From a virus, in the IMG/VR virus record IMGVR_UViG_3300025141_000932, positions 1-21,228 of that record: a stretch of DNA of 21,228 nucleotides; one strand, 5' to 3'. The notes beneath the pieces are model-generated. The model searched no databases. It saw only the letters and a list, made by a program, of their open reading frames with translations, and was not told where the DNA came from. A program made the translations under genes and the position numbers. Positions 8,442 to 14,029 of this stretch are shown here, piece by piece; position 1 is the stretch's first letter; each line of letters begins with the position of its first letter.

Positions 8442-8792
8442 CTATGCGTGGTTGGTTGATCTATAAAGCTCGACGTAGTCGTTGTCAGCCTGCACATACA
8501 AGCACAGGACGTTGTCTGCTTGTGCTGTAAATGCAGCAGAAAGAGCAAAGTTTCCGCTATCGGCTATCGTGGATGAGTTTGTATCAGAACCACCTATAAT
8601 TATGACCTTCTGTCCTACGACGGGATTGTCTAAATCGGTAATTGCTGTAGCACCTGTATTTGCGGAAGTCACGAAGACATTCCCAGAAGATACATCTGGA
8701 GTTACGTCATCCGCTGCAATTGTCTGTTGTTGGAACTTAAAAGGTCCTTTTGACATTTTATCGTCCTCAACACTCCTAAATTTTTGAGCCAT
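8442..8792 (-). CDS. Small beta-rich protein, possible capsid surface protein
   Basis: A 116-residue protein with an extended polar N-terminus and a compact C-terminal domain containing V-G-Q-K-V-I-I-I-G-G-S-D-T-N-S-S-T-I, then alternating strands and L-C-L-Y-V-Q-A-D-N-D-Y-V-E-L-Y-R-S. That pattern (G-G-x-x-x-N followed by a strand ending W/Y-x-E-x-x-R) is common in phage fibre and head-fibre tips. It has an AAGGAG ribosome binding site right after the previous stop. Together with the next two genes it forms a cassette between capsid and connector. Function is inference. Confidence 0.7.
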   Translation of the reverse strand: MAQKFRSVEDDKMSKGPFKFQQQTIAADDVTPDVSSGNVFVTSANTGATAITDLDNPVVGQKVIIIGGSDTNSSTIADSGNFALSAAFTAQADNVLCLYVQADNDYVELYRSTNHA

Positions 8793-8803
8793 TGTTTTCT
8801 CCT

Positions 8804-9157
8804 TTATTTCTTATCAACTTCAGGGTCCTTTTTGTTTATGCTCGATGGAGCACCGCTCAAAAGGTCTTTCAGTTGTTTTTTGTTCATTGCCGCAAGGTTC
8901 CGGCCTTCAGATAGGCCACGTTCCTTTACGGCGGCTATTAAGTCTTCTTTTGAATCGGTCTTCACTGTGCTTTTTGCCTCCTGGCTTCCCTCGATGGATA
9001 AACGTCCTTTTTCGACTAACTTATCCAGGCATTCTTGTGTGAATAGTCGGTCCTCAACGAGGTTGAAGGGCAGAGCCTTTCCCTTCTCAACAAATATGGT
9101 TTGGCCAGATTTATCTGCGTACCCCACCCCTTTTGGATCTTTTACTATGTATGTCAT
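8804..9157 (-). CDS. Small two-domain protein with HeH/LEM-like C-terminus
   Basis: A 117-residue protein. Residues 1-50 form a short beta domain (Y-I-V-K-D-P-K-G-V-G-Y-A-D followed by T-I-F-V-E-K-G-K-A-L). Residues about 66-103 read S-K-E-D-L-I-A-A-V-K-E-R-G-L-S-E-G-R-N-L-A and K-K-Q-L-K-D-L-L-S-G, a helix-extended-loop-helix pattern as in HeH/LEM or Rho-N-like domains, which in phage proteins often follow a capsid gene. The tail is lysine-rich. A GGAGG precedes the ATG. The 3' hairpin of the capsid gene (9171-9209) lies just upstream. It may be a head completion or DNA-associated protein; this is inference. Confidence 0.7.
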   Translation of the reverse strand: MTYIVKDPKGVGYADKSGQTIFVEKGKALPFNLVEDRLFTQECLDKLVEKGRLSIEGSQEAKSTVKTDSKEDLIAAVKERGLSEGRNLAAMNKKQLKDLLSGAPSSINKKDPEVDKK

Positions 9158-9170
9158 GATTCCTCCATTT

Positions 9171-9209
9171 AGGATTAGCCCGGCCGAAGCCGGGCTTTTA
9201 GCTAATCCT
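9171..9209 (-). other. Strong stem-loop with UUCG-type tetraloop after capsid gene
   Basis: Read on the minus strand, GCCCGGC-TTCG-GCCGGGC forms a very stable hairpin, closed further out by AGGATTA/TAATCCT arms with an asymmetric bulge. It begins inside the capsid stop codon and ends before the ribosome binding site of the next gene. No U-run follows on the minus strand, so it is not a typical terminator for the late operon. It may protect the capsid mRNA 3' end or tune downstream expression. On the plus strand a short T-run follows, so it could act on antisense transcripts. Confidence 0.6.
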
Positions 9210-10590
9210 AGTTAGTCAACTCCTGTACCTGACACAAGTCAGCGAATAGAAGTTTGAAACCGATTCGATCAAGACCTCGCATGGTCATTTGATCCTTAGT
9301 GAAATTGAAATCGACTGATGTTGCGATTTCCATCTGAGGTGCTAGTCCTACGATGAATTTTGAAAGGTCGACAAGCAAAAGAACATCATCGGTTCCGCCT
9401 GTGCTGTCATCTCCACCGACATCTAACACTGATGTAATTTTGTTGTTCTCAATCACTGGGAAGCCAAGTGGTTTGAACTCGTTTCCTGTTATGTATTCAG
9501 GATACTCCCTGTTTCCACCGGTGCTTTCAAGTAGTCCTATGGTGCTTTTTACTTGATGGTTGCAGACCCAGAATGTAGTTGCTGGGTTGTATTCGTTATC
9601 CATATTGGTGACAACATTTACAAGGTCGGACACTCCGAAGGTAGACCTAGCAACGGCTGTAAGTGCGGTTCCTTGCCACGTTAGTCCGTCAATGAGGTCG
9701 GAATTCCCGGTGATGTTTCCGATTGTCAATTCGGTATCAATGAACCGCGCTCTAGCAGAGGCATAGCCCGTTGTGAATGCTGAGGTTAGGTTTGCTCCTT
9801 TTTGCCGAATGAGTGTGTTTGAGATGTTTGTAAATGCGCCAAACCGCTCCATGTTTACCGTTGGATTACTTACGGTTGGGTTACTTTCTGTTGCCGCAGT
9901 ATCCTGATTTGCAATATAGGCCACCGATATATCCGTGAAAGTTGGATAAATCTTGTCTTCCACCACGATGCCGTTTCGGTTCACATGCTTAAGCATCACT
10001 GATTCTTGGTAAGTTAGCTGATTGATTTCATCGGCCACTTCAGTTGGGATTGCGTAACCACCAACAGCGTCACTATCTGACCTCATAGTTGCCTTAATTC
10101 CATATCGTGAGTTGTCGCTTCTGATTTCATCGGATATTGACTTTGCTGAGGAGCGATCATCTTGTGCAAGGGCTGAGATCATCGCATTCATGGCTTTTTT
10201 GCCTTCAGAATTGACTTGATCTTCTGTGACAAACTCTCCCTTGGCATAGTCCCAAGATTTTTCCATCGTTAGGCCGCCATATTTTCTTGACGGGTCGATG
10301 TTGATTGATTTGAGCTTCTCTGCAACCAAATCCCCGATTTTTTTCTCAGTTGCATCGTCACTTGCTTTTTTCTCCGCAAGTTTTGATTCTTCAGCTTCAG
10401 CAACTCTAACTGACGCTGAAGCAGCTTCGGCTTTTTTGAAGGCCAACACTCGAACGGCAATCTCATCTGCCTGTAGGTTTTTGCATTCGTCCAACTTTGC
10501 AAGCTCGGATGCAACATCTTCACTAGATTTTCCTTCTGAAAAAAGTTTTTTCATCAATTCTTTAACACTGTCTTTTACTGCTGTTGTCAT
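9208..10590 (-). CDS. Major capsid protein, HK97 fold
   Basis: A 460-residue major capsid protein. The first about 110 residues are charged and coiled-coil-like (the delta/scaffolding domain normally cut off by the protease); the HK97 fold appears to begin near residue 170 with the family-typical G-G-Y-A-I-P-T-E-V (177-185). Other family features are the E-loop-like segment with Y-P-T-F, a run N-M-E-R-F-G-A-F-T-N-I, and N-H-Q-V-K-S-T-I-G-L. The protease is encoded directly upstream and the two overlap (ATGA), with GGGAG as ribosome binding site. This fits delta-domain processing on maturation. The C-terminus holds the P-loop-like strand with L-L-F-A-D-L. Confidence 0.92.
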   Translation of the reverse strand: MTTAVKDSVKELMKKLFSEGKSSEDVASELAKLDECKNLQADEIAVRVLAFKKAEAASASVRVAEAEESKLAEKKASDDATEKKIGDLVAEKLKSINIDPSRKYGGLTMEKSWDYAKGEFVTEDQVNSEGKKAMNAMISALAQDDRSSAKSISDEIRSDNSRYGIKATMRSDSDAVGGYAIPTEVADEINQLTYQESVMLKHVNRNGIVVEDKIYPTFTDISVAYIANQDTAATESNPTVSNPTVNMERFGAFTNISNTLIRQKGANLTSAFTTGYASARARFIDTELTIGNITGNSDLIDGLTWQGTALTAVARSTFGVSDLVNVVTNMDNEYNPATTFWVCNHQVKSTIGLLESTGGNREYPEYITGNEFKPLGFPVIENNKITSVLDVGGDDSTGGTDDVLLLVDLSKFIVGLAPQMEIATSVDFNFTKDQMTMRGLDRIGFKLLFADLCQVQELTN

Positions 10591-11249
10591 TTCTTTACTC
10601 CCTTTTTTAGGTGTTCTTTTATTTCTTTTAAGTCCTCATCGCTGCCAGATCCCCTAAATCGTTCTACTAGTCTTTCCAGCTCATCTCTCGGATCGAGTTT
10701 TGAGCCTTCGGGCAAGTCTCCCTTAGGTTTTCTCTGTTCAGTAATCAATGCCTGGTCATCCGAGCCGACTGCTACGGCGGATATCTCATGTACAACGGCC
10801 TTTGTTAAATGAGTTGGGTTTTTTTCGTCCTCAAAGTACCAACGCCCCCCTATCGACAGGGCCTTTGCGAACCCGTTCTTGTACGAAGATATTGCGTCCT
10901 TCACCAATGGATTGTGCACATCTGATATCTTTCGAAATTTAGCTGTGACCTTCAAACCTTTTTCGTCTTCTTTTAGCGAAACGAACTTGCCTACGATTGA
11001 TGCCGCTGAGTTGTTATGGTCTAGCAGCATTACCGGATTAGATTTCATGCGGTCTAATTGGTATACCTGAGCCCCTTTGTAGCTTGTTGGTATGTCCCCA
11101 TAGGAATCAGCCTTGTTCTTGTTGTTTGCGTAACCCTCAATGACCACCTCGTCGCTGTCTGATTTGATATCAACAGACTCCAAATCAAAAGATTTGCAGT
11201 ATATGGTTTCTGAACCTGACTTCTTTGATATTGGGTACTGTTTTTCCAA
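10587..11249 (-). CDS. Prohead protease, HK97/U35 family
   Basis: Serine protease that cleaves capsid delta domains during prohead maturation. The chosen start is TTG at 11249, 6 bases after AGGAGGG (11256-11262); an in-frame TTG at 11270 would lie in the terminator, so I reject it. This gives 220 residues, the normal size. The family signature is present: E-G-Y-A-N near 38-42, L-L-D-H-N-N with catalytic His78, A-L-S-I-G-G with catalytic Ser132, and V-H-E-I-S-A-V (153-159) carrying the acidic/third residue region. The last 40 residues are charged. It is coupled to the capsid gene. Expression is probably controlled by the terminator immediately upstream. Confidence 0.92.
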   Translation of the reverse strand: MEKQYPISKKSGSETIYCKSFDLESVDIKSDSDEVVIEGYANNKNKADSYGDIPTSYKGAQVYQLDRMKSNPVMLLDHNNSAASIVGKFVSLKEDEKGLKVTAKFRKISDVHNPLVKDAISSYKNGFAKALSIGGRWYFEDEKNPTHLTKAVVHEISAVAVGSDDQALITEQRKPKGDLPEGSKLDPRDELERLVERFRGSGSDEDLKEIKEHLKKGVKK

Positions 11250-11255
11250 TTTATT

Positions 11256-11262
11256 CCCTCCT
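11256..11262 (-). promoter_or_regulatory. Ribosome binding site deciding the protease start
   Basis: AGGAGGG on the minus strand, 6 bases before the TTG at 11249. No other start codon with comparable spacing exists, so this site fixes a rare TTG start. Confidence 0.8.
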
Positions 11263-11268
11263 GAAGGC

Positions 11269-11308
11269 AAAAAAAAAGGCGGAGGTAGATTTCTCTACTT
11301 CCGCCTTT
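11269..11308 (-). terminator. Intrinsic terminator in the protease leader
   Basis: On the minus strand a 15-bp stem (AAAGGCGGAAGTAGA paired with its near-complement, one G-T wobble) with a GAAA tetraloop is followed by nine T. It lies only about 20 bases upstream of the protease start, so it would stop transcription coming from the regulatory island before the capsid operon unless something opposes it. It shares upstream sequence with the terminator at 16262. Confidence 0.88.
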
Positions 11309-11325
11309 GGCATTTTCCAACCAGC
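11303..11325 (-). repeat. Leader element copy 1 (protease leader)
   Basis: A 23-nt stretch beginning GCTGGTTGG and ending CCAAAGGC on the minus strand, running into the terminator stem. It matches the copy at 16294-16316 at 20 of 23 positions. It contains a TTGG...CCAA dyad, so it could fold as a small hairpin or bind a protein. Confidence 0.75.
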
Positions 11326-11339
11326 GATTGCTTATTCAG

Positions 11340-11504
11340 TTATTTTACGTTTATTCGATGCTTGTCTGTTCTGGACACGTCTACGTGCTTATCGTTGCAG
11401 ACAACCTCTATCCTACCATACTTTGGTAGTCCCTTTTCAACCATAACTTTGAACACCTCTGACATCCGTCTATCTGAAACATCGAAAATCGACGGCTCAG
11501 ACAC
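11340..11504 (-). CDS. Small protein, unknown function (54 residues)
   Basis: A 54-residue frame with GTG start at 11504, one base after the TAG of the upstream gene, ending with TAA at 11340. The product begins M-S-E-P-S-I-F-D-V-S and ends in a basic part (R-T-D-K-H-R-I-N-V-K); the middle strand R-I-E-V-V-C-N-D-K-H-V-D-V is well formed. No recognisable domain. No strong ribosome binding site is present, so it probably relies on coupling to the upstream gene. An internal ATG could also be the start. Confidence 0.5.
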   Translation of the reverse strand: MSEPSIFDVSDRRMSEVFKVMVEKGLPKYGRIEVVCNDKHVDVSRTDKHRINVK

Positions 11505-11505
11505 T

Positions 11506-11796
11506 CTACTTTTTAGACCCGATCTTTTCTAAGGCGTCATGGATCTGTCGTTTTACCATATTGTTGTATATTTTGGTTTCTTTTACAGCTGCCTGAATTG
11601 CTTTTAGATCTTGGTCATCGCACTCAAGTTTTCCATTCCTGTATATCGTGAGCGCATGGTCTGTTAGCTTGATAAAATCGCCTGTTCCTGACTTCGCAAG
11701 CAGGTTTGACAGCAATGCGCTGAGCTTAGTTGAATCGTCCTTGCTTTCGGACCCGTCTAGCTCTTTATAGTGCATACTTAAGTCAATTTTGTTCAT
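11506..11796 (-). CDS. Small helical protein, unknown function
   Basis: A 96-residue protein starting at ATG 11796, chosen because AGGAGGG lies 4 bases upstream; a longer in-frame version at 11835 lies inside the preceding gene. Content: charged N-terminus (K-E-L-D-G-S-E-S-K-D-D-S), then helices with L-S-A-L-L-S-N-L-L-A-K-S and a C-terminal helix K-R-Q-I-H-D-A-L-E-K-I. The stretch Y-R-N-G-K-L-E-C-D-D looks like a turn. Not recognised. Its start overlaps the end of the membrane protein gene, so the two are probably co-translated. Confidence 0.65.
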   Translation of the reverse strand: MNKIDLSMHYKELDGSESKDDSTKLSALLSNLLAKSGTGDFIKLTDHALTIYRNGKLECDDQDLKAIQAAVKETKIYNNMVKRQIHDALEKIGSKK

Positions 11797-11797
11797 G

Positions 11798-11995
11798 TTA
11801 CCCTCCTGATATAGCCCCGAATGCCCCCGTAACAAAGCTCATAATGGTGTTGTGAGTCTCGAACATCATTGGGATGATTTTTAGGATTGATGAGACCACG
11901 AACAAGATCATTGCGTAGCCCAGTCCAGCACTAATTGCCACTGACAGAAAGCTTCGCTTCTTTGTTTTCTCTTGGTCGATTTCGACTGGGGACAT
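11798..11995 (-). CDS. Small membrane protein
   Basis: A 65-residue protein with a charged N-terminus (D-Q-E-K-T-K-K-R) and two hydrophobic segments, about 16-44 (strong) and 50-65 (shorter, glycine-rich). It has no ribosome binding site; instead TACAAT lies 6 bases before the ATG, as for other possible leaderless genes in this window. Size and topology overlap with holins, but no endolysin gene lies nearby and the setting is regulatory, so a holin call is not supported. Stop codon and next gene's ribosome binding site overlap (GGAGGGTAAC). Confidence 0.6.
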   Translation of the reverse strand: MSPVEIDQEKTKKRSFLSVAISAGLGYAMILFVVSSILKIIPMMFETHNTIMSFVTGAFGAISGG

Positions 11996-12001
11996 ATTGA
12001 A

Positions 12002-12012
12002 ATTGTATCATA
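12002..12012 (-). promoter_or_regulatory. Possible -10 box(es) for the membrane protein gene
   Basis: Minus-strand TATGATACAAT contains two overlapping -10-like hexamers (TATGAT and TACAAT); the second ends 6 bases before ATG 11995. No good -35 at 17 bases. A transcript from TACAAT would begin at or near the start codon. Confidence 0.35.
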
Positions 12013-12039
12013 TAAAGTTATCTTTATGCAGATAGTAGC

Positions 12040-12762
12040 TCAGGCCTTTGCGTATGGGTCCGGCACGTCCTTGTAGGTGATCCCCTTCATTATTCGGTAG
12101 CTGGTTATATATGAAATCCCAAATAGGTCGCAGGCCTCCTTGTCCGTTAGCTTGGTGTTTCGCCAAATATCCCGGAAGTTTTGGACCTCCCTATCAGTCA
12201 GTTTTCGCATTTCTCTAGCGTTTTTTTGCAACTGCGCAATATCGTGAGTGACCAGGTTGTTTTTATGCGCGTGAATAGCGTTTTCCTTAGCGGTGACCCA
12301 TTCAAGATTCCAGACCTGGTTGTCTGTTTTGCACCCGTTTATGTGGTTTACGAATGGCTTGTTTTCTGGATTTTCGATAAAGGTTCTTGCCACCAATCGG
12401 TGCATCCAGTACATCTTTCTTATCCCATTGGTTATAATCTCAACCCACTCATATCCATCGTAATGGAGCATCGGGTTTAGATTCCTGCAGCTGGCTAAGG
12501 ACCATATATTTCCCTCTATACTGACTGCGTACCGGTCTTCAAACCCAGGGACCCATTCATATCCTTTTGGCTTGTATTTGACCATTTTTTTTAGGGTGTT
12601 TGCCGAGTATTGAATTTTCCCCTCGTTGGTATAAAGTCTGTAAGAATTATTGTTATGTGAAATAAACCCATCTGACGCACGGCTAAATACTCCGCCATCC
12701 TCGTCCATGTAATATTTCCCGTTCGTCCCCGGTATCTCCTTCATGTTTTCTATTGTTTCCAC
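12040..12762 (-). CDS. Free-standing HNH homing endonuclease
   Basis: A 240-residue homing endonuclease with GTG start at 12762 and a good AGGAGA ribosome binding site 7 bases before it. The order of domains is: an N-terminal part about 1-60 with another short domain-like stretch (N-G-K-Y-Y-M-D-E-D-G-G); NUMOD4-like segment about 68-100 (W-V-P-G-F-E-D-R-Y-A-V-S-I-E-G-N-I-W-S-L); HNH_3-like nuclease about 118-165 with H121, H140, N142 and N152 (H-R-L-V-A-R, V-N-H-I-N-G, W-N-L-E-W-V-T); and a C-terminal helix-turn-helix about 188-235 (L-T-D-K-E-A-C-D-L-F-G-I-S-Y-I-T). Such genes cut phage genomes at unoccupied sites and copy themselves. It is not within an intron here. Its presence may explain the break between portal and protease. 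Confidence 0.9.
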   Translation of the reverse strand: METIENMKEIPGTNGKYYMDEDGGVFSRASDGFISHNNNSYRLYTNEGKIQYSANTLKKMVKYKPKGYEWVPGFEDRYAVSIEGNIWSLASCRNLNPMLHYDGYEWVEIITNGIRKMYWMHRLVARTFIENPENKPFVNHINGCKTDNQVWNLEWVTAKENAIHAHKNNLVTHDIAQLQKNAREMRKLTDREVQNFRDIWRNTKLTDKEACDLFGISYITSYRIMKGITYKDVPDPYAKA

Positions 12763-12775
12763 GCGCTTCTCCTAA

Positions 12776-12799
12776 ATAATAGTTGTAACCAACTATTAT
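12776..12799. promoter_or_regulatory. Perfect 10-bp inverted repeat before the HNH gene
   Basis: ATAATAGTTG, a 4-base centre, then CAACTATTAT, directly upstream of the HNH ribosome binding site and downstream of the antirepressor stop. No T-run follows, so a terminator is unlikely. It looks like an operator. Its core resembles the palindrome at the terminase promoter (18188-18200). Confidence 0.6.
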
Positions 12800-12842
12800 C
12801 GGACTAACGATGGATAAAATTTCACTTAATATAATTTATTAT

Positions 12843-13295
12843 TTAATGCCCCTTTGCTCTGCCGTAGGCCCTCCAGGCTGTTTCGACCTCCTTGTATAAC
12901 AATCTGTTCTCTTCTTCGAGCCGCTCGATCTTATCTTCCTTGGCTTTGTCTCCACCAAGCGCATACGAAACTGACAAAGACTTCATTTGTCCGTCAGTAA
13001 GCGCGGCCATCTTTACTCCGATGGCCTTGGCAAATTCGCGACTCTTAGCTGTGTTTTCTGAGCTGGCCACCATGATTGCGCATTCCATCCCCAAAAAATG
13101 GTCTATTTGCTTCCGTCCCCTACCGGGATTATTTTTACTCAAATTTGAGTAAAAATCCTTCTCAGGCACGAATTCCCATTTTTTGATTACCCTTGGAGCC
13201 CAATCGTTATAACGGCTATCTACCCCAATAGACCCATGTATTTGCCGCATACTTACGAGCTTTTTGTTCTTACCTTCTATTTGCACTAAGTTCAT
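12843..13295 (-). CDS. AntA/AntB-type antirepressor
   Basis: A 150-residue antirepressor-family protein. Residues about 14-93 carry the pattern of the family: V-S-M-R-Q-I-H-G-S-I-G at the start, W-A-P-R-V-I-K-K-W-E-F-V-P-E-K-D-F in the middle, G-R-G-R-K-Q-I-D-H-F-L and A-K-S-R-E-F-A-K-A-I-G-V. A C-terminal helix (about 117-140, E-R-L-E-E-E-N-R-L-L-Y) looks like a coiled coil, replacing the C-terminal DNA-binding domains of many relatives. Such proteins inactivate phage repressors to promote lytic growth. AGGAGG 6 bases before the ATG is strong. Start and stop overlap a tiny upstream membrane peptide (ATGA). The RHH gene at 13417 is divergent, as in the P22 immI region. Confidence 0.87.
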   Translation of the reverse strand: MNLVQIEGKNKKLVSMRQIHGSIGVDSRYNDWAPRVIKKWEFVPEKDFYSNLSKNNPGRGRKQIDHFLGMECAIMVASSENTAKSREFAKAIGVKMAALTDGQMKSLSVSYALGGDKAKEDKIERLEEENRLLYKEVETAWRAYGRAKGH

Positions 13296-13393
13296 TGCTT
13301 CCTCCTCTTGATTGCCATGATTACTGCTAATGCTCTAAATGCTCCCATTGTCGCTATTATGATAAATAACGCTTTAACGATGGTCAAATGCAC
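13292..13393 (-). CDS. Tiny membrane peptide upstream of the antirepressor (33 residues)
   Basis: A 33-residue frame with GTG at 13393 and TGA at 13294-13292 overlapping the antirepressor ATG (ATGA). The peptide is one hydrophobic helix (V-K-A-L-F-I-I-I-A-T-M-G-A-F-R-A-L-A-V-I-M-A-I) with a basic end K-R-R-K-Q; the antirepressor's AGGAGG lies in its last codons. No good ribosome binding site precedes GTG, but a -10-like TATACA ends 8 bases upstream, so a leaderless transcript is possible. It may couple translation of the antirepressor to its own, or be a small membrane effector. Possibly the gene is not real. Confidence 0.4.
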   Translation of the reverse strand: MHLTIVKALFIIIATMGAFRALAVIMAIKRRKQ

Positions 13394-13401
13394 GTTTCTG
13401 A

Positions 13402-13409
13402 TGTATAGT
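13402..13409. promoter_or_regulatory. Face-to-face divergent promoter of RHH gene and antirepressor
   Basis: TATAGT (plus, 13404-13409) with TGGTCA 17 bases upstream is a fair promoter for the RHH gene at 13417, and the overlapping minus-strand TATACA (13407-13402) could serve the antirepressor. The -10 boxes overlap, so only one promoter can be used at a time. The plus transcript would start within a few bases of the ATG. Confidence 0.45.
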
Positions 13410-13416
13410 AATCCCC

Positions 13417-13587
13417 ATGAATGATAGACGTGGAATAACTACAACACTTAGCGATAAACTGATAAAGCGAACGAGAGCGTATGCTGCTTTAGAGGGTAAG
13501 CTCTTGAATGACTTTATCGAGGAAGGCATGAGGCGCGTAGTCAAAGATAGATCAGAAAAAATGAAGGGTTTAAAGGAGGACGATTAG
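13417..13587 (+). CDS. Ribbon-helix-helix regulator 1 (Arc/Mnt-type)
   Basis: A 56-residue protein with the RHH pattern: a basic strand (G-I-T-T-T-L-S), then helix 1 (D-K-L-I-K-R-T-R-A-Y-A-A-L-E) and helix 2 after the G-K turn (L-L-N-D-F-I-E-E-G-M-R-R-V-V). Length equals that of Arc/Mnt-class repressors. It runs divergently from the antirepressor, with only 23 bases between start codons, so it is likely its repressor (inference). There is no ribosome binding site; TATAGT ends 7 bases before the ATG, so translation may be leaderless. Its stop overlaps the stop of the opposite gene at 13584. Confidence 0.75.
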   Translation: MNDRRGITTTLSDKLIKRTRAYAALEGKLLNDFIEEGMRRVVKDRSEKMKGLKEDD

Positions 13588-13751
13588 TCCTCCTCCCCTA
13601 TCGCTATACAGCCCATAATCAAACCCGATTTCGGAGTTTTGTCTTTCGCTATGCTATTTAGGTGCCTTAGGGCCTCTTCCTTTGTCATTGCCATACCTAT
13701 TGGCTTATACTTTTCTTCTTGGGTATCACATGGGTTCTTGATCGGGTTCAT
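13584..13751 (-). CDS. Small protein, unknown function (55 residues)
   Basis: A 55-residue protein with start ATG 13751, chosen because GGAGGG lies 7 bases upstream; the ATG at 13769 is immediately before that site and is rejected. Sequence features: lysine-rich N-terminal half, M-T-K-E-E-A-L-R-H-L-N-S-I-A as a helix, then P-K-S-G-L-I-M-G-C-I-A-I-G as a strand. Not recognised. It is transcribed from the divergent region shared with RHH gene 2 and ends convergently with RHH gene 1 (4-base overlap). Confidence 0.6.
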   Translation of the reverse strand: MNPIKNPCDTQEEKYKPIGMAMTKEEALRHLNSIAKDKTPKSGLIMGCIAIGEED

Positions 13752-13777
13752 GTGGTGCCCTCCTTTCATTGGCTTAT

Positions 13778-13802
13778 GTTATCAATGTTATCATCGTTAT
13801 CA
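13778..13802. repeat. Three 9-bp-spaced GTTATCA direct repeats
   Basis: GTTATCA occurs at 13778, 13787 and 13796, each 9 bases apart, between the small minus gene and RHH gene 2. Regularly spaced short direct repeats are typical operators of RHH proteins such as the omega repressor family. Confidence 0.6.
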
Positions 13803-13824
13803 CCCCTTAGCAATATCATTGATA

Positions 13825-13849
13825 ATACCGTTACCATTTGATACCGTTA
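13825..13849. repeat. ATACCGTTA direct repeat before RHH gene 2
   Basis: ATACCGTTA occurs at 13825-13833 and 13841-13849, start points 16 bases apart, overlapping the likely promoter of RHH gene 2 (TTGATA, 17-base spacer, TACCGT); an inverted TATCA-T-TGATA lies just upstream. The second copy ends 4 bases before ATG 13854. It is probably an autoregulatory operator. Confidence 0.5.
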
Positions 13850-13853
13850 GTCT

Positions 13854-14018
13854 ATGGATTCCTCAGATAGGCAAATTGTTCAGTTGATTTCGCGGGTTCC
13901 AAAGTCCCTCAAAGAGGATCTGTCAGAAATTGCCTGGAAAAAAAGAAAATCGTTGAATGAGCTTATGAATCTCTTGCTGCAGGCCTACGTAAATCGCAAA
14001 AAGCAACAGAAGAAGTAG
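13854..14018 (+). CDS. Ribbon-helix-helix regulator 2
   Basis: A 54-residue RHH-type protein: strand Q-I-V-Q-L-I-S-R-V-P, helix 1 (K-S-L-K-E-D-L-S-E-I-A-W-K-K), turn and helix 2 (S-L-N-E-L-M-N-L-L-L-Q-A-Y-V), and a basic tail K-K-Q-Q-K-K. The R-V-P-x-x-L-K pattern is common in Arc-like and ParG-like regulators. It has no ribosome binding site, so a leaderless transcript from the adjacent TACCGT is likely. Downstream it meets the portal gene end-to-end (12 bases apart). Its operators are probably the repeats at 13778-13849 (inference). Confidence 0.75.
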   Translation: MDSSDRQIVQLISRVPKSLKEDLSEIAWKKRKSLNELMNLLLQAYVNRKKQQKK

Positions 14019-14029
14019 TTTAGATTTGC

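Noticed and set aside
9171-9209. Intrinsic terminator of the late operon after capsid
   Set aside because: No T-run follows the stem on the minus strand, and essential head and tail genes lie downstream.
11250-11270. Longer protease start at TTG 11270
   Set aside because: It would start in the terminator U-run and encode the ribosome binding site of the true start.
11798-11995. Holin
   Set aside because: Two hydrophobic segments and small size fit, but no endolysin is nearby and the setting is regulatory.
13778-13802. CRISPR-like array
   Set aside because: The units are 7 bases at 9-base spacing, far too short; they fit operator repeats.
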